A stretch of 64,000 nucleotides of DNA from Microbacterium salitolerans (GTDB lineage: Bacteria > Actinomycetota > Actinomycetes > Actinomycetales > Microbacteriaceae): the NCBI RefSeq assembly GCF_019720895.1, contig NZ_JAHKSH010000004.1, forward strand, positions 248,001 through 312,000. The letters run 5' to 3'. Under the pieces are notes generated by a model. The model was not told where the DNA came from. It was given only the letters and a program-made list of their open reading frames with translations, and ran no database searches. Positions 33,948-43,086 of this stretch are shown here, in pieces. A program made the translations under genes and the position numbers. The first letter of the stretch is position 1. Each line of letters opens with the position of its first letter.

Positions 33948-36428
33948 TCACCGTCCCGCAGTGAACGTGTGCGACCACGTGGCGTCGCCGTCGATCGCGA
34001 ACCACGCGTCGGGCACCGCCGTGATCGAGACCCACCGCTTCTCGCGGTGGAAGCCCGGATCGACCTGCTCGCCGTCGACGTAGTACGTCACGTGCTCCGC
34101 GTCGGGGATGACGTAGCCGTCCCGCCCACGCCCTCGCTCGTCGACGAACGCCGGCGCCTCGGCCGTGACCGCGGTCGTGAAGACGGGCACGTCGCCGTAG
34201 TCGATGTCGCTCGCGAGCATGTAGCTCGTGTAGCTCGGCTGGTTGTACGCCGTGTTCTGACGCGCGGCCTCGGGCGCGTACTGCGGATCCTGCAGGAGCG
34301 TGGTGAGCGCGCGATCCGTCACCTCGGTCGACGTGTGGATCTGGATCTCGGTGCTGTCGGCGTCGCGCACGAGCAGCTCTTCGCGCCAGTCGCCGAGCAG
34401 GTCGGCCACGAGCGAGGGGTTTCCCTTCGTGCCGTTGTTGGTGCGCGCGCCCTCGATCTCGAGGACGGTGGAGCCGTCGCCGTCGACGATCGAGACGTCG
34501 GCGTCGCCGTGCCCCGTGACGATCTGCGTCGTCATGTCGCCGGCCCAGCGGATCGACTGGTTCGTGCCGAGGGCCCCGGCGGGGAGGTCGGACCCGGGAG
34601 GCATCGAGGCCCAGTACTCGAGGCCCGGCCGCTCCGGGTCGACGTCTCCGATCATGCCGCGACCGGTGTCGCGCCCGGAGTACTCGCCGCCCAGGATCTC
34701 GCCCGTCGCGGCATCGCGCAGCGCCCAGCCGTACGGCGCCCAGGCGCCGCCCTCGTGCACCGTGAAGATCTCGAGCCCGTCCCGCTCCGGCACGATGTCC
34801 GTCACGTGCATCGCGTCGCCGTGTCCGAGCTTCGCCACGGCCCCCGGGTCGGCGCTGTCCTCGGGCAGGACGTCCGTCGAGCTGTAGAGCAGCGATCCGT
34901 CGTCGTCGAGCGTCGCGCTGCCGTAGACGATCTCGTGGCGCCCGTCTCCGTCGACGTCAGCGGCCGACAGCGAGTGGAAGCCCTGGGTCGTCAGCGTGCC
35001 GAGTTCGGGATCCGTGCCGTCGCGGCCGTGGGGCGAGTCGTCGAACGGATTCGTCATCGGCGCGTGGCCGCTGTCGGCGAGCCACCGCTGGGTGAGCTGC
35101 TCGCCATCCCAGTCGTACGCGGCGATCGCAGCGCGCGTGTAGTAGCCGCGCGCGAAGATCGCCGACGACGAGACACCGTCCAGCGAGGCGACGCCGGCGA
35201 GGAAGCGGTCGACGCGGTTGCCCGGCTCGATGCGGCTCATCGCGTAGTCGCCCCAGAGCAGTCCGTCGTCGCCGCGCCCCGGATCGTACGCGACGGTGTC
35301 GAGCTCGGCGCCCGTCTCGCCGTCGAACACGGTGAGGTACTCGGGACCCGAGAGGATGAATCCTTCAAAATCGCGCAGCGCGTTGCGGCCGCTGCGCGAC
35401 GGCGCGTAGACATCGATGAAGTGGTCGACGAGCTCCTCAGCGTCGGCCTGTGCGAGCGGGTAGTCGTATCGAGGCTCGATGCCGAGCGCCTCCTCGATCG
35501 TGGCCGGCCACTGACCCGAGGTGACCTCTTCGCGCTCCGACCAGCCGCGGAAGACGCCCGCGAGGTGCTCGGCGTAGTCGGCTGCCGACATCCGGTAGTC
35601 GTCCTCGTGCGTGACGCCGTCGGCACGATCCTCCTCGGGGATCGTGATCGGCGTCTCCTCGCCCCCCGCGATCGTGCGCGTGCCCGGCGCCGTCTTCATC
35701 ATGAGCTCGCTGGATCCGTCGCCGTCGAAGTCGTAGGCGAGGAACTGCGTGTAGTGCGCACCCGCGCGGATGTTCACCCCGAGGTCGATGCGGTTCAGGA
35801 GCGTGCCGTCGGCCGCGTACGTGTCGACGTAGGTGCTGCCCGTGTAGCCGACCTGGGACACGTCCTTCGCGTTCGACGGGTCCCACTTCACGACGTACTC
35901 AAGGGAGCCGTCGCCGTCGACGTCCGCGACCGACATGTCGTTCGCTGAGTACGTGTAGTCCTCGCCCGCGGGGGTCGTGCCGCCTGCGGGCTTCTGCAGC
36001 GGGATCGAGCCGTGCCCGCCCGCCCACGGGGTGACCGCATCACTGCGCTCGAGCTCGACGCCGTTGACCACCGGCGCCACGCGGTACTCGGCACCCGGGG
36101 ATCCGTCGGCGTCGACGTGGTTCGTGCTGCCCGACACCGTCGCGATGCGCTCGCCGTCGCGATAGACCGCGAAGTCGGGGCCCGCCATCCCGGAGTCCGT
36201 GGCGCCCGCCGTCTCGCTCGCGAGGAGTCGCCAGCTGAGGAACACACCGCCATCGCTCGCCGCCGCGACGAGGCCGCGGTCGAGCAGGGCGAGGGGCGGG
36301 CGCTCCTGTGCGGCGGGCTCCTGCGCCACGGCCGCATTCACCATCCCCGGCCCGGTGAGCGCCAGGGCGGCCGCCACCGCGCACGCTCCCACGCGCGTCG
36401 CCGACCGCCGGAACACTGAGTTCGACAT
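33948..36428 (-). CDS. Secreted rhamnogalacturonan lyase, polysaccharide lyase family 11
   Basis: 826 residues. A classical Sec signal peptide (about residues 1-38, ending near VNAAVAQ) makes it the only clearly exported pectinase here. The eight-bladed propeller contains repeated calcium-binding DxDGDG loops (VADVDGDGSLEYV, YDFDGDGSSELM, AADVDGDGRHEIV), and TTQGFHSLSAADV and WRLLASETAG fit PL11 of the YesW/YesX type. It splits the rhamnose-galacturonate backbone of rhamnogalacturonan I. No cell-wall anchor is visible. GAGGAG precedes the ATG at 36428. A LacI-type operator lies between its promoter and start. It stands alone, convergent with the transporter gene. Confidence 0.93.
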   Translation of the reverse strand: MSNSVFRRSATRVGACAVAAALALTGPGMVNAAVAQEPAAQERPPLALLDRGLVAAASDGGVFLSWRLLASETAGATDSGMAGPDFAVYRDGERIATVSGSTNHVDADGSPGAEYRVAPVVNGVELERSDAVTPWAGGHGSIPLQKPAGGTTPAGEDYTYSANDMSVADVDGDGSLEYVVKWDPSNAKDVSQVGYTGSTYVDTYAADGTLLNRIDLGVNIRAGAHYTQFLAYDFDGDGSSELMMKTAPGTRTIAGGEETPITIPEEDRADGVTHEDDYRMSAADYAEHLAGVFRGWSEREEVTSGQWPATIEEALGIEPRYDYPLAQADAEELVDHFIDVYAPSRSGRNALRDFEGFILSGPEYLTVFDGETGAELDTVAYDPGRGDDGLLWGDYAMSRIEPGNRVDRFLAGVASLDGVSSSAIFARGYYTRAAIAAYDWDGEQLTQRWLADSGHAPMTNPFDDSPHGRDGTDPELGTLTTQGFHSLSAADVDGDGRHEIVYGSATLDDDGSLLYSSTDVLPEDSADPGAVAKLGHGDAMHVTDIVPERDGLEIFTVHEGGAWAPYGWALRDAATGEILGGEYSGRDTGRGMIGDVDPERPGLEYWASMPPGSDLPAGALGTNQSIRWAGDMTTQIVTGHGDADVSIVDGDGSTVLEIEGARTNNGTKGNPSLVADLLGDWREELLVRDADSTEIQIHTSTEVTDRALTTLLQDPQYAPEAARQNTAYNQPSYTSYMLASDIDYGDVPVFTTAVTAEAPAFVDERGRGRDGYVIPDAEHVTYYVDGEQVDPGFHREKRWVSITAVPDAWFAIDGDATWSHTFTAGR

Positions 36429-36478
36429 CGAATCTCCTCTTCCGTCCACCGGAGCGAGGTGCCGCGCGTCGTCGCGCA

Positions 36479-36490
36479 GAAAGCGTTTTC
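36479..36490. promoter_or_regulatory. LacI-type operator upstream of the rhamnogalacturonan lyase
   Basis: GAAAGCGTTTTC, a 12-base palindrome with one mismatched pair and central CG. It lies downstream of the predicted -10 box and 51 bases before the ATG, a position suited to blocking RNA polymerase. Confidence 0.6.
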
Positions 36491-36507
36491 CCGCACCGTT
36501 GAAAGAA

Positions 36508-36537
36508 AGGCTAGTACCCCGGCTTGGATCGTTTCAA
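36508..36537 (-). promoter_or_regulatory. Predicted sigma-A promoter of the rhamnogalacturonan lyase
   Basis: On the minus strand TTGAAA (36537-36532) and TAGCCT (36513-36508) are 18 bases apart. A GTTGAAA/TTTCAAC inverted repeat (36498-36504 and 36532-36538) spans the promoter. This is the only AT-rich patch in the 347-base gap between the lyase and the Clp gene. Confidence 0.45.
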
Positions 36538-36567
36538 CCCGTCGCCGCGATCCGCCCGGAGAAACCC

Positions 36568-36602
36568 AACGGCCCCGGGAGGAGCACTCCCCCGGGGCCG
36601 TT
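36568..36602. terminator. Strong hairpin in the lyase-Clp intergenic gap
   Basis: AACGGCCCCGGG (36568-36579) pairs perfectly with CCCGGGGCCGTT (36591-36602), 12 bp. It lies upstream of the lyase promoter and can insulate it from the Clp side. In the rest of the gap (36603-36738) I see no gene, only unremarkable sequence. Confidence 0.6.
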
Positions 36603-36738
36603 CACAGCAGGATCAACTGTAGGACGCCGATCTGTCAGATCGCTGAACAGAGCGTGAATGATCGCACCACACTGCATGCGTCGCGAGCGCACCATCCAGC
36701 AGATCGCCAGATCGTGGTGCGCATTCTGCACCCGACGC

Positions 36739-36768
36739 GGGCTCCGGGAAGCGCACCTCCCGGAGCCC
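36739..36768 (-). terminator. Terminator of the ClpC-like gene
   Basis: GGGCTCCGGGA (36739-36749) pairs perfectly with TCCCGGAGCCC (36758-36768) around an 8-base loop, just after the Clp stop codon on the minus strand. Confidence 0.7.
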
Positions 36769-36775
36769 GGCCGGA

Positions 36776-39295
36776 TCAGGCGGCGAGCGCCGGCGCGCCG
36801 ATCGCGGACGCGATGAGCGCGCCTCCTGCCACTTCGACGCGCACGGCTCCGCCGTCCACCAGCTCGCCCGAGACGAAGAGGTCGGCGATGCGGTCGTCGA
36901 TCTCGCGCTGAATGAGGCGACGCAGCGGCCGCGCGCCGTACTCCGGCTGATGTCCGTGCTCGGCGAGCCACTCGAGCGCCGCGTCCGCGACCTCGAGCTC
37001 GACCTCGCGTGCGGCGAGGTGCCGACGCGTGGATCCGAGCAGAAGCTCGACGATCTGCCGCAGCTGCGCGCGATCGAGCTTGCGGAACAGGACGATCTCA
37101 TCGATGCGGTTCAGGAACTCGGGTCGCATCTGCTCGCGCAGCCGCCCCATCACGCGATCGCGCAGATCCTTCTCCTCGAATTCCCGCCCCGTCTGCGAGA
37201 AGCCGATCGCCCCCGCGCGGGAGGCGAGGAACTCGCTTCCGAGGTTCGACGTCATGATGATCACCGTGTGCCGGAAGTCGACCGTGCGGCCCTGGCCGTC
37301 GGTCAGGCGCCCGTCGTCCAGCACCTGCAGCAGCAGGTTGAAGACGTCGGGGTGGGCCTTCTCGATCTCGTCGAACAGCACGATCGAGTACGGGTTGCGA
37401 CGCACGCGCTCCGTGAGCTGCCCCGCCTCGTCGTAGCCGACGTACCCGGGAGGAGCGCCGACGAGCCGGCTCACGGTGTGGCGCTCGCCGTACTCGCTCA
37501 TGTCGAAGCGCAGGATCGCTCCGTCGTCGTCGAAGAGACTGCCTGCGAGCGCTTTCGCGAGCTCGGTCTTGCCGACGCCCGTCGGCCCGAGGAAGAGGAA
37601 CGACCCCACGGGACGATGCGCGTCCCCCATCCCCGTGCGGCTGCGGCGAACGGACTTCGCGACGGCCGTGACCGCGTCCTCCTGGCCGATCACGCGTGCG
37701 TGCAGCTCCTGCTCGAGCTGTGCGAGACGCGCGCGCTCGCCCTCCGTGAGGCGGCTCGCGGGGATCCCCGTGGCACGGCTCACGACCGCGGCGATCTGCT
37801 CCTCGTCGACGATCGCGTCGGCAGCGAGTGCGGCGGTCGTCGCCCCGTCCAGGCGCGCCTGGACGTCCTGGATCTCGTCACGGATCCGCGATGCCTCTTC
37901 GTACTGCTCGCCCTGCACGGCGCGGTTCTTGTCGGCCTCCAGCATCGCGAGCTGCTCGGCGAGCTGTTCCGTCGTCGACGTCGCACCGAGGCGCAGACGC
38001 AGGCGCGCCCCGGCCTGGTCGATGAGGTCGATCGCCTTGTCCGGGAGCACGCGGTCGGAGAGGTAGCGGTCACTGAGCTCGACGGCCGCACGCAGCGCGT
38101 CGTCGGTGTACGCGACCTGATGGTGCGCCTGATACGCCTCGCGCAGTCCGTGCAGGATCTGGACCGCGTCCTCGATGCTCGGCTCGCCCACGCGCACGGG
38201 CTGGAAGCGCCGCGCGAGCGCCGCATCCTTCTCGATGCGGCGGAACTCCTCGAGGGTCGTGGCGCCCACCAGGTGCAGCTCGCCGCGAGCCAGACGCGGC
38301 TTGAGGATGTTTCCGGCATCCATCGCGCCGCCGTCGCCACCGCCGCCTGCTCCGACGATCGTGTGGATCTCATCGATGAAGAGAATGATCTCGCCCGCCT
38401 GCTCGGCGACCTCGTCCATCGTCTTCGTGAGACGCTCCTCGAAGTCTCCGCGATAGCGGGCGCCCGCGAGCATCCCCGCCATGTCGATGCTGACGACACG
38501 CTTGCCGGCGAGCTGCTGAGGCACGGATCCCTCGACGATCGCACGCGCCAGCCCTTCCGCGATCGCGGTCTTGCCGACGCCGGCTTCTCCGACGAGGACG
38601 GGATTGTTCTTGGTGCGACGCGAGAGGATCTCGATCGCCTGCTCGATCTCGGCCTCTCGTCCGATGACGGGGTCGAGTTCGCCCTCCTTCGCGCGTGCCG
38701 TCAGATCGATGCCGTAGGTCTCGAGCATGGTCCCGCCGGCGCCCGCCTGCTCCTCCGATGTCCGACTCGGCGTCGCCTCCGAGCGCACGCCGCTCATGAG
38801 CGCGTCGGGCGTCACACCGCGCTGTGACAGGATCCGGCCCGCCGGGGTGTCCTGCGCGAGGACGAGCGCGAAGAAGACGTGCTCGGGATCGACGTAGGTC
38901 GTCCCCGAGGAGCGCGCGATCTGCAGCGCCTGATACAGCGCCCGCTGCACCGAGGCGGTCATCTGCGCCGCGTCGACGCTCGCGGCTCCCGCCGGGTGAG
39001 GCAGGGAGGCCTCAGCCTCCGCGATGACGTCCTCCGGCTCTGCGCCGACGGCCTGCAGCGCACTGCGAACGCCGTCGTCGCCTGCGAGCACCCTCAGCAG
39101 ATGCAGGGCGTCCAGCTCGGCCTGGCCCCGGCCCAGCGCATAGGCGCCCGCCTTCTGGATGATCTCGTACGTGCGTGCGCTCAGAATGCGCCGCATGTCC
39201 ATCGTGCGGCTCCGCTGCGCACTCCCCTGCAGCAGGCGCGCGAGGAACTCGTCGAACGACCTGCCGTCGTTCGCGGGAAAGTCCGTGTCGGCCAT
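36776..39295 (-). CDS. ClpC-like AAA+ unfoldase (Clp ATPase)
   Basis: 839 residues. N-terminal Clp N-domain repeats (about 30-150), first AAA module with GEAGVGKTA (Lys242) and ILFIDEIHT, a short middle region with a UVR motif ([11 protein letters not shown]), second AAA module with GPTGVGKTE (Lys576) and VLFDEIEK. An IGF tripeptide (GAIGFSQ) in the second module is the loop that docks on ClpP, so this is a protease partner rather than a ClpB disaggregase, whose long coiled coil is missing. AGGAGG precedes the ATG at 39295. Two HspR-type sites upstream suggest heat-shock control, which is more usual for clpB or dnaK. It could be a second, stress-induced ClpC. Confidence 0.9.
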   Translation of the reverse strand: MADTDFPANDGRSFDEFLARLLQGSAQRSRTMDMRRILSARTYEIIQKAGAYALGRGQAELDALHLLRVLAGDDGVRSALQAVGAEPEDVIAEAEASLPHPAGAASVDAAQMTASVQRALYQALQIARSSGTTYVDPEHVFFALVLAQDTPAGRILSQRGVTPDALMSGVRSEATPSRTSEEQAGAGGTMLETYGIDLTARAKEGELDPVIGREAEIEQAIEILSRRTKNNPVLVGEAGVGKTAIAEGLARAIVEGSVPQQLAGKRVVSIDMAGMLAGARYRGDFEERLTKTMDEVAEQAGEIILFIDEIHTIVGAGGGGDGGAMDAGNILKPRLARGELHLVGATTLEEFRRIEKDAALARRFQPVRVGEPSIEDAVQILHGLREAYQAHHQVAYTDDALRAAVELSDRYLSDRVLPDKAIDLIDQAGARLRLRLGATSTTEQLAEQLAMLEADKNRAVQGEQYEEASRIRDEIQDVQARLDGATTAALAADAIVDEEQIAAVVSRATGIPASRLTEGERARLAQLEQELHARVIGQEDAVTAVAKSVRRSRTGMGDAHRPVGSFLFLGPTGVGKTELAKALAGSLFDDDGAILRFDMSEYGERHTVSRLVGAPPGYVGYDEAGQLTERVRRNPYSIVLFDEIEKAHPDVFNLLLQVLDDGRLTDGQGRTVDFRHTVIIMTSNLGSEFLASRAGAIGFSQTGREFEEKDLRDRVMGRLREQMRPEFLNRIDEIVLFRKLDRAQLRQIVELLLGSTRRHLAAREVELEVADAALEWLAEHGHQPEYGARPLRRLIQREIDDRIADLFVSGELVDGGAVRVEVAGGALIASAIGAPALAA

Positions 39296-39314
39296 ATCGA
39301 TCCTCCTGGGTGAA

Positions 39315-39363
39315 GTTGATTCGCTTCGACTCAAGTTTTAAACCTGAGTCGACATCTGTCAAC
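39315..39363 (-). promoter_or_regulatory. Tandem HAIR-like HspR sites and promoter of the Clp gene
   Basis: The known HspR site is CTTGAGT-N7-ACTCAAG. Bases 39315-39335 match 12 of 14 conserved positions (GTTGATT-N7-ACTCAAG); 39343-39363 match 10 of 14 (CCTGAGT-N7-TGTCAAC). On the minus strand a perfect -35 TTGACA lies at 39362-39357 and a TAAAAC -10 follows 16 bases later, so both sites overlap the promoter region. Confidence 0.65.
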
Positions 39364-39411
39364 TTCAACGCGGATCCCTCCGAGGTATTCCCGAGCAGTC
39401 CCGGAGACGAC

Positions 39412-39440
39412 GAAGACCCCCCGGCCTCCCGGGGGTCTTC
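39412..39440. terminator. Perfect 10-bp hairpin before the small membrane protein's end
   Basis: GAAGACCCCC (39412-39421) pairs with GGGGGTCTTC (39431-39440). It lies downstream of the minus-strand gene at 39461-39859 and upstream of the Clp promoter, insulating the two. Confidence 0.75.
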
Positions 39441-39460
39441 ATCGCGCGCGTCGCGTGTGG

Positions 39461-39859
39461 TCAGTCCTCGCGGACGGAACGAGCGGCCCTCGTCGCAAGA
39501 AGAAGCGAGACGAATGTGACGACGGCGGGCACGGCGAGCGCGAGCGCGGTGCCCCAGTGGGGATACGGCCCCTGCACCGCGCCGACCGCCACCGCGAAGA
39601 TGAGGACCTGCGCGACGACGCCGCCGGAGCGCCCCCACGACTGCGCCGCCCAGACGGCGCCCGCGAAGGCGGCGATCGCCGCGACGCCCGCGAGACTCAT
39701 GACGATGAGGGCGATCGACGTGGCGAGCTCAGCGACGTCACCTCGGACCAGCGATGCGATCTGCCACACCGTGAGACCGAGCAGAGCCAGCGCCTCGAGC
39801 GCGAGCAGGCCCGCGGCGATGCGCACTGCCGGCGCCCGATCAGCGACGGAAGACGTCAT
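39461..39859 (-). CDS. Small four-span membrane protein, unknown function
   Basis: 132 residues with four hydrophobic helices (about 15-36, 46-70, 80-98, 106-123). Short polar ends, Arg/Asp-rich C-terminus. I recognise no family. Similar small membrane proteins are common beside whiB in Microbacteriaceae, but I cannot name one. Start ATG at 39859 has GAGAGG upstream; a GTG two codons earlier is possible. Divergent from whiB. Confidence 0.72.
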   Translation of the reverse strand: MTSSVADRAPAVRIAAGLLALEALALLGLTVWQIASLVRGDVAELATSIALIVMSLAGVAAIAAFAGAVWAAQSWGRSGGVVAQVLIFAVAVGAVQGPYPHWGTALALAVPAVVTFVSLLLATRAARSVRED

Positions 39860-40090
39860 GTGCACCTCTCAACGGCGCCGCCGCGAAGCCGAACGCGGGC
39901 ACCTTGGTTCCTGGGGATTCACGAAAACCCTTGATCCATGGCATCACCTGTATGACAATTGTTAACGGTGTGTTTCCCACAGCGTGGTGGGGCGAAGGGT
40001 CTTTCGGCCCACTCACATCCAGCGTAATCGACCCGAAGATCTTCGCTGAATCTCCCCTGACAGACCCCACCTCGCAAGGAGCACCACCGC
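39860..40090 (+). promoter_or_regulatory. Divergent regulatory region upstream of whiB
   Basis: 231 bases. An AT-rich patch at 39951-39966 contains TATGAC (possible -10) and an ACAATTGT palindrome (39955-39962); TTGATC lies about 14 bases before TATGAC, too close for a standard -35. A leader of roughly 120 bases follows, with AAGGAG 10 bases before the whiB ATG. I see no convincing riboswitch. Confidence 0.4.
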
Positions 40091-40339
40091 ATGGATTGGC
40101 GTGACAAGGCCGCCTGCCTGACAGTCGACCCCGAGATGTTCTTCCCCGTCGGAAACACCGGGCCGGCCGTCGACCAGATCGAGAAGGCCAAGTCGGTGTG
40201 CGCGCGATGCACCGTCACCGAGGTATGCCTGCAGTACGCCCTCGAGACCGGCCAGGACTCCGGCGTCTGGGGCGGGCTGAGCGAAGATGAGCGCCGCGCG
40301 CTGAAGCGGCGCGCGGCTCGCGCACGTCGCGCGAGCTGA
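40091..40339 (+). CDS. whiB1: WhiB family iron-sulfur transcriptional regulator (WhiB1 type)
   Basis: 82 residues. The four [4Fe-4S] cysteines are Cys9, Cys37, Cys40 and Cys46, followed by GVWGG and a basic tail ([15 protein letters not shown]) that contacts DNA. Short length and the position facing pdtaS match WhiB1 of mycobacteria (Rv3219/Rv3220c order), a nitric-oxide-sensitive essential regulator that binds sigma A. AAGGAG precedes the ATG. Ends in a strong bidirectional terminator. Confidence 0.92.
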   Translation: MDWRDKAACLTVDPEMFFPVGNTGPAVDQIEKAKSVCARCTVTEVCLQYALETGQDSGVWGGLSEDERRALKRRAARARRAS

Positions 40340-40346
40340 CCGACGT

Positions 40347-40388
40347 CACGAGAAGAGGCCCCGTCGATCGACGGGGCCTCTTCTCGTG
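40347..40388. terminator. Bidirectional terminator between whiB and pdtaS
   Basis: A 19-bp perfect stem (40347-40365 with 40370-40388) with a GATC tetraloop; the convergent ends are flanked by a short TTCT run. One of the longest hairpins in the window. Confidence 0.9.
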
Positions 40389-40395
40389 TGTCGTG

Positions 40396-41898
40396 TCAGG
40401 CGCGCATCCAGCGCATCGGGATGAGGATGACCACCTCGGTGCCGCCGTCGAAGTCGGTGCCCGTGCCCGTGATCCCCTGCCACTCGATCGTCCCGCTCAG
40501 CTCGCCCTGGATGAGCGTGCGCACGATCTGCGTGCCGAGGCCCCGGCCGACCTGGCCCTCCGGAAGGCCGGCGCCCGTGTCGCGCACGCGCACGCTGAGC
40601 TGCTGCTCCGTGCGCTCGGCGATGATCTCGACCTGCCCCTCGCGCCCCGCAAGCCCGTGTTCCACGGCATTCGTGACCACTTCGGTCAGCGCGAGCGCGA
40701 GCGGCGTCGCGTACTCGCTGGGAAGCGTGCCGAACTCGCCCGTCGTCCGCGTGTGCGCGACGGTGTTCTGGGCGGCCGCGACCTCGGCGACGAGGCGCAG
40801 GACGCGGGCGAACACCTCGTCGAAGTCGACCCTCTGCGCGAGCCCCTCGGAGAGGGTGTCGTGCACCACGGCGATCGCCGCGACGCGCTGCATCGCCTGC
40901 AGCAGCGACTCGCGCGCCTCGTCGCTCGAGGTGCGGCGCGACTGGATGCGCAGGAGCGACGCGACCGTCTGGAGGTTGTTCTTGACGCGGTGGTGGATCT
41001 CGCGGATCGTCGCGTCCTTCGTGATGAGCTCCTGCTCCTGATTGCGCAGCTCGCTCACGTCGCGACAGAGCACGATCGCGCCGATGCGCTCGCCGTGATC
41101 ACGCAGTGGGATGATGCGCAGGGCGACCGTGACGCCCCGTGCTTGGATGTCGCTGCGCCAGGGCGTGCGCCCCGTCAGCAGAACCGGCAGGGAGGCCTCG
41201 TCGGCCGAGGCATCGCGCTCGGGCGGCATGATGGCGCGCGCGACGTCGGAGAGCGTCTCGCCCTCCAGCTCGTCGACGAAGCCGATGCGGTTGAACGCGC
41301 TCAGGCCGTTGGGGCTCGCGAAGGTGACGACGCCGTCGACGTCGAGCCGGATCATGCCGTCGGCCGCACGCGGCGCGCCGCGGCGCGGCCCCATCGGCGC
41401 CGTCATGTCGGGAAAGTCGCCGGTCGCGATCATCCCGAACATGGCGTCGGCGCACTCGTCGAACGTGAGCTGCTGGCGGGAGGGCGCGCGCACCTCGCTG
41501 AGGTTCGTGTGACGCGTCAGGACGCCGATCACCGACGTGCCCTCGCTGTCGCGCTTCACGATCGGCACGGCCTTGACGCGGGTGGGAGTCTCTTCGAACC
41601 ATTCGGGACTCGATGAGTCGACGATCAGCCCGGTCGCGAACGCCTCGCGCACCTGGCTCTGCCACTGCGGGCGCACCTTCTCGCCGACGATGTCGCGGTA
41701 GAAGAGAGTCGCGGGACCGCTCGGACGGATGTGCCCGACCGCTTGGAAGGAGTCGTCTGCCGTCTGCCCCCAGATGACGATGTCTGCGGAGGCGAGATCG
41801 GCGAGGAGCTGGCCATCGCCGTGCACGCGATGCAGCCACTCGATGTCCGTCTCGCTCAGGCGGTCTTGAGAGGTGAGGAGATCACTGAGGGTCGACAC
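40396..41898 (-). CDS. pdtaS: Sensor histidine kinase PdtaS
   Basis: 500 residues: an N-terminal GAF-like domain (about 1-150), a PAS domain (about 180-290), then a HisKA_2-type dimerisation helix REIHHRVKNNLQTVASLLR (His303 the phosphate acceptor) and an HATPase domain (LTEVVTNAVEHG, RDTGAGLPEG, GLGTQIV). It is soluble and would phosphorylate the ANTAR-type antiterminator PdtaR, which is not in this window. Opposite whiB as in mycobacteria. Start GTG at 41898, three bases after the upstream stop, with TACGCT 7 nt before it. Confidence 0.93.
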   Translation of the reverse strand: MSTLSDLLTSQDRLSETDIEWLHRVHGDGQLLADLASADIVIWGQTADDSFQAVGHIRPSGPATLFYRDIVGEKVRPQWQSQVREAFATGLIVDSSSPEWFEETPTRVKAVPIVKRDSEGTSVIGVLTRHTNLSEVRAPSRQQLTFDECADAMFGMIATGDFPDMTAPMGPRRGAPRAADGMIRLDVDGVVTFASPNGLSAFNRIGFVDELEGETLSDVARAIMPPERDASADEASLPVLLTGRTPWRSDIQARGVTVALRIIPLRDHGERIGAIVLCRDVSELRNQEQELITKDATIREIHHRVKNNLQTVASLLRIQSRRTSSDEARESLLQAMQRVAAIAVVHDTLSEGLAQRVDFDEVFARVLRLVAEVAAAQNTVAHTRTTGEFGTLPSEYATPLALALTEVVTNAVEHGLAGREGQVEIIAERTEQQLSVRVRDTGAGLPEGQVGRGLGTQIVRTLIQGELSGTIEWQGITGTGTDFDGGTEVVILIPMRWMRA

Positions 41899-41901
41899 CC
41901 T

Positions 41902-43086
41902 TCACAGCGTAGCCGCGAGGCGCTCGACCGCGCGTGCCAGGGGTGCGCGACGGCGCGGCAGGATCGGCCGCGCGGCGAGCAGCGCCTGGTCTGCCGCGCG
42001 CGCGTCCTCGGGCAGATACGCGACGCGGTCGAGGTCGGTGTACTGCTCGAGCGCGCGGCGCACCTGCCCGGTGCCGTCGACCCCGAACGGCGCGGAGCGC
42101 ATGCGGTTGACGGCGGCCGAGATCGGCACGCCAGGGGCGATCTCGCCGAGCCGTGCGAGCCCGCGCACGTAGCGCGAGATGCCGACCGGGTCGGCGGAGG
42201 CGAGGGCGACGATCCGATCGGCTGACCCCAGCGCGGCGAGCGCCGCCTGGTTGCGTCGGGGCGCGTCGATGTCGCTCACGATCTCCTCATCGGTCTCGAG
42301 CGCCGCGCCGACGTCCACGACGACGTGGTCGACCCACGTGCGCGCGGCGTCGAGCGCAGAGCGCACGCGGCGCCCCTCGAGCTCCGGCCATCTCGCGGGC
42401 CGATTGATGCCGGTCAGGACCTCGATCGGGTTCTCGCCGAGGTCGACGGGCGCGCTGAGCCGCGTGAGCTCGTGCCCGTCGAGCACGCCGTAATCGGTCG
42501 CGCGACATGCCGCAGGGAACCCGGGAGCCTCATCGGGGATGTCGAGACGCTGCGCGATGGACGGCGCGTGCGTGTCCGCGTCGACGAGGGCGACCCTCTC
42601 TCCTGCCCGAGCGCGGGCGGCGGCCAATGCCATCGCGATCGTCGTGCGGCCGGGCGCGCCGTGCGGTCCCCAGACGACCGTGATGGCGCCGCTCTCGCGC
42701 ACGCGGTCGACGACGGACGTCTCGCTCAGGTGGCCGGACACCACGGCCTCGGCCACCTCCGCGCCCGTCGCCTCGAGCGGCAGCGCCTCGGGCAGGCCGA
42801 ACGACGACGCGGCCCGGCGCTCCGCAGAGCGCGCGGCGAGCGCAACGATCCGCGCGCCGCTCCGGTCGCACATCGCGACGACGTCGGGCACGAGGACGGC
42901 ACGTGACGCGTGCAGGACGACCGTGTCCGCCTCGCGCAGCGCCTCCCACACGCGCGACGATGCATCGACGACCGCGTCGACGAGTTCGACGGGACGCAGA
43001 AGAGCCGCGACGTCGACGCCCTCGTCGGAGAGCTCGGAGGCGAGACGGGACCCGTGCGGCTCGTCGGCCGCGACGATCGTGCTCAT
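41902..43086 (-). CDS. CpaE-like P-loop ATPase with altered Walker A
   Basis: 394 residues of the MinD/ParA/CpaE superfamily. An N-terminal receiver-like or domain-swapped half (1-125) is followed by the ATPase part: WGPHGAPGRTTIAMALA in the P-loop position, VALVDADTH, and HVVVDVGAALE. Both signature lysines of a deviant Walker A (KGGxGKT) are replaced, the second by Arg. CpaE proteins position Flp pilus or secretion machines at the pole, but no pilus genes are nearby. It overlaps the SAF-domain gene upstream (ATGA). Confidence 0.82.
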   Translation of the reverse strand: MSTIVAADEPHGSRLASELSDEGVDVAALLRPVELVDAVVDASSRVWEALREADTVVLHASRAVLVPDVVAMCDRSGARIVALAARSAERRAASSFGLPEALPLEATGAEVAEAVVSGHLSETSVVDRVRESGAITVVWGPHGAPGRTTIAMALAAARARAGERVALVDADTHAPSIAQRLDIPDEAPGFPAACRATDYGVLDGHELTRLSAPVDLGENPIEVLTGINRPARWPELEGRRVRSALDAARTWVDHVVVDVGAALETDEEIVSDIDAPRRNQAALAALGSADRIVALASADPVGISRYVRGLARLGEIAPGVPISAAVNRMRSAPFGVDGTGQVRRALEQYTDLDRVAYLPEDARAADQALLAARPILPRRRAPLARAVERLAATL

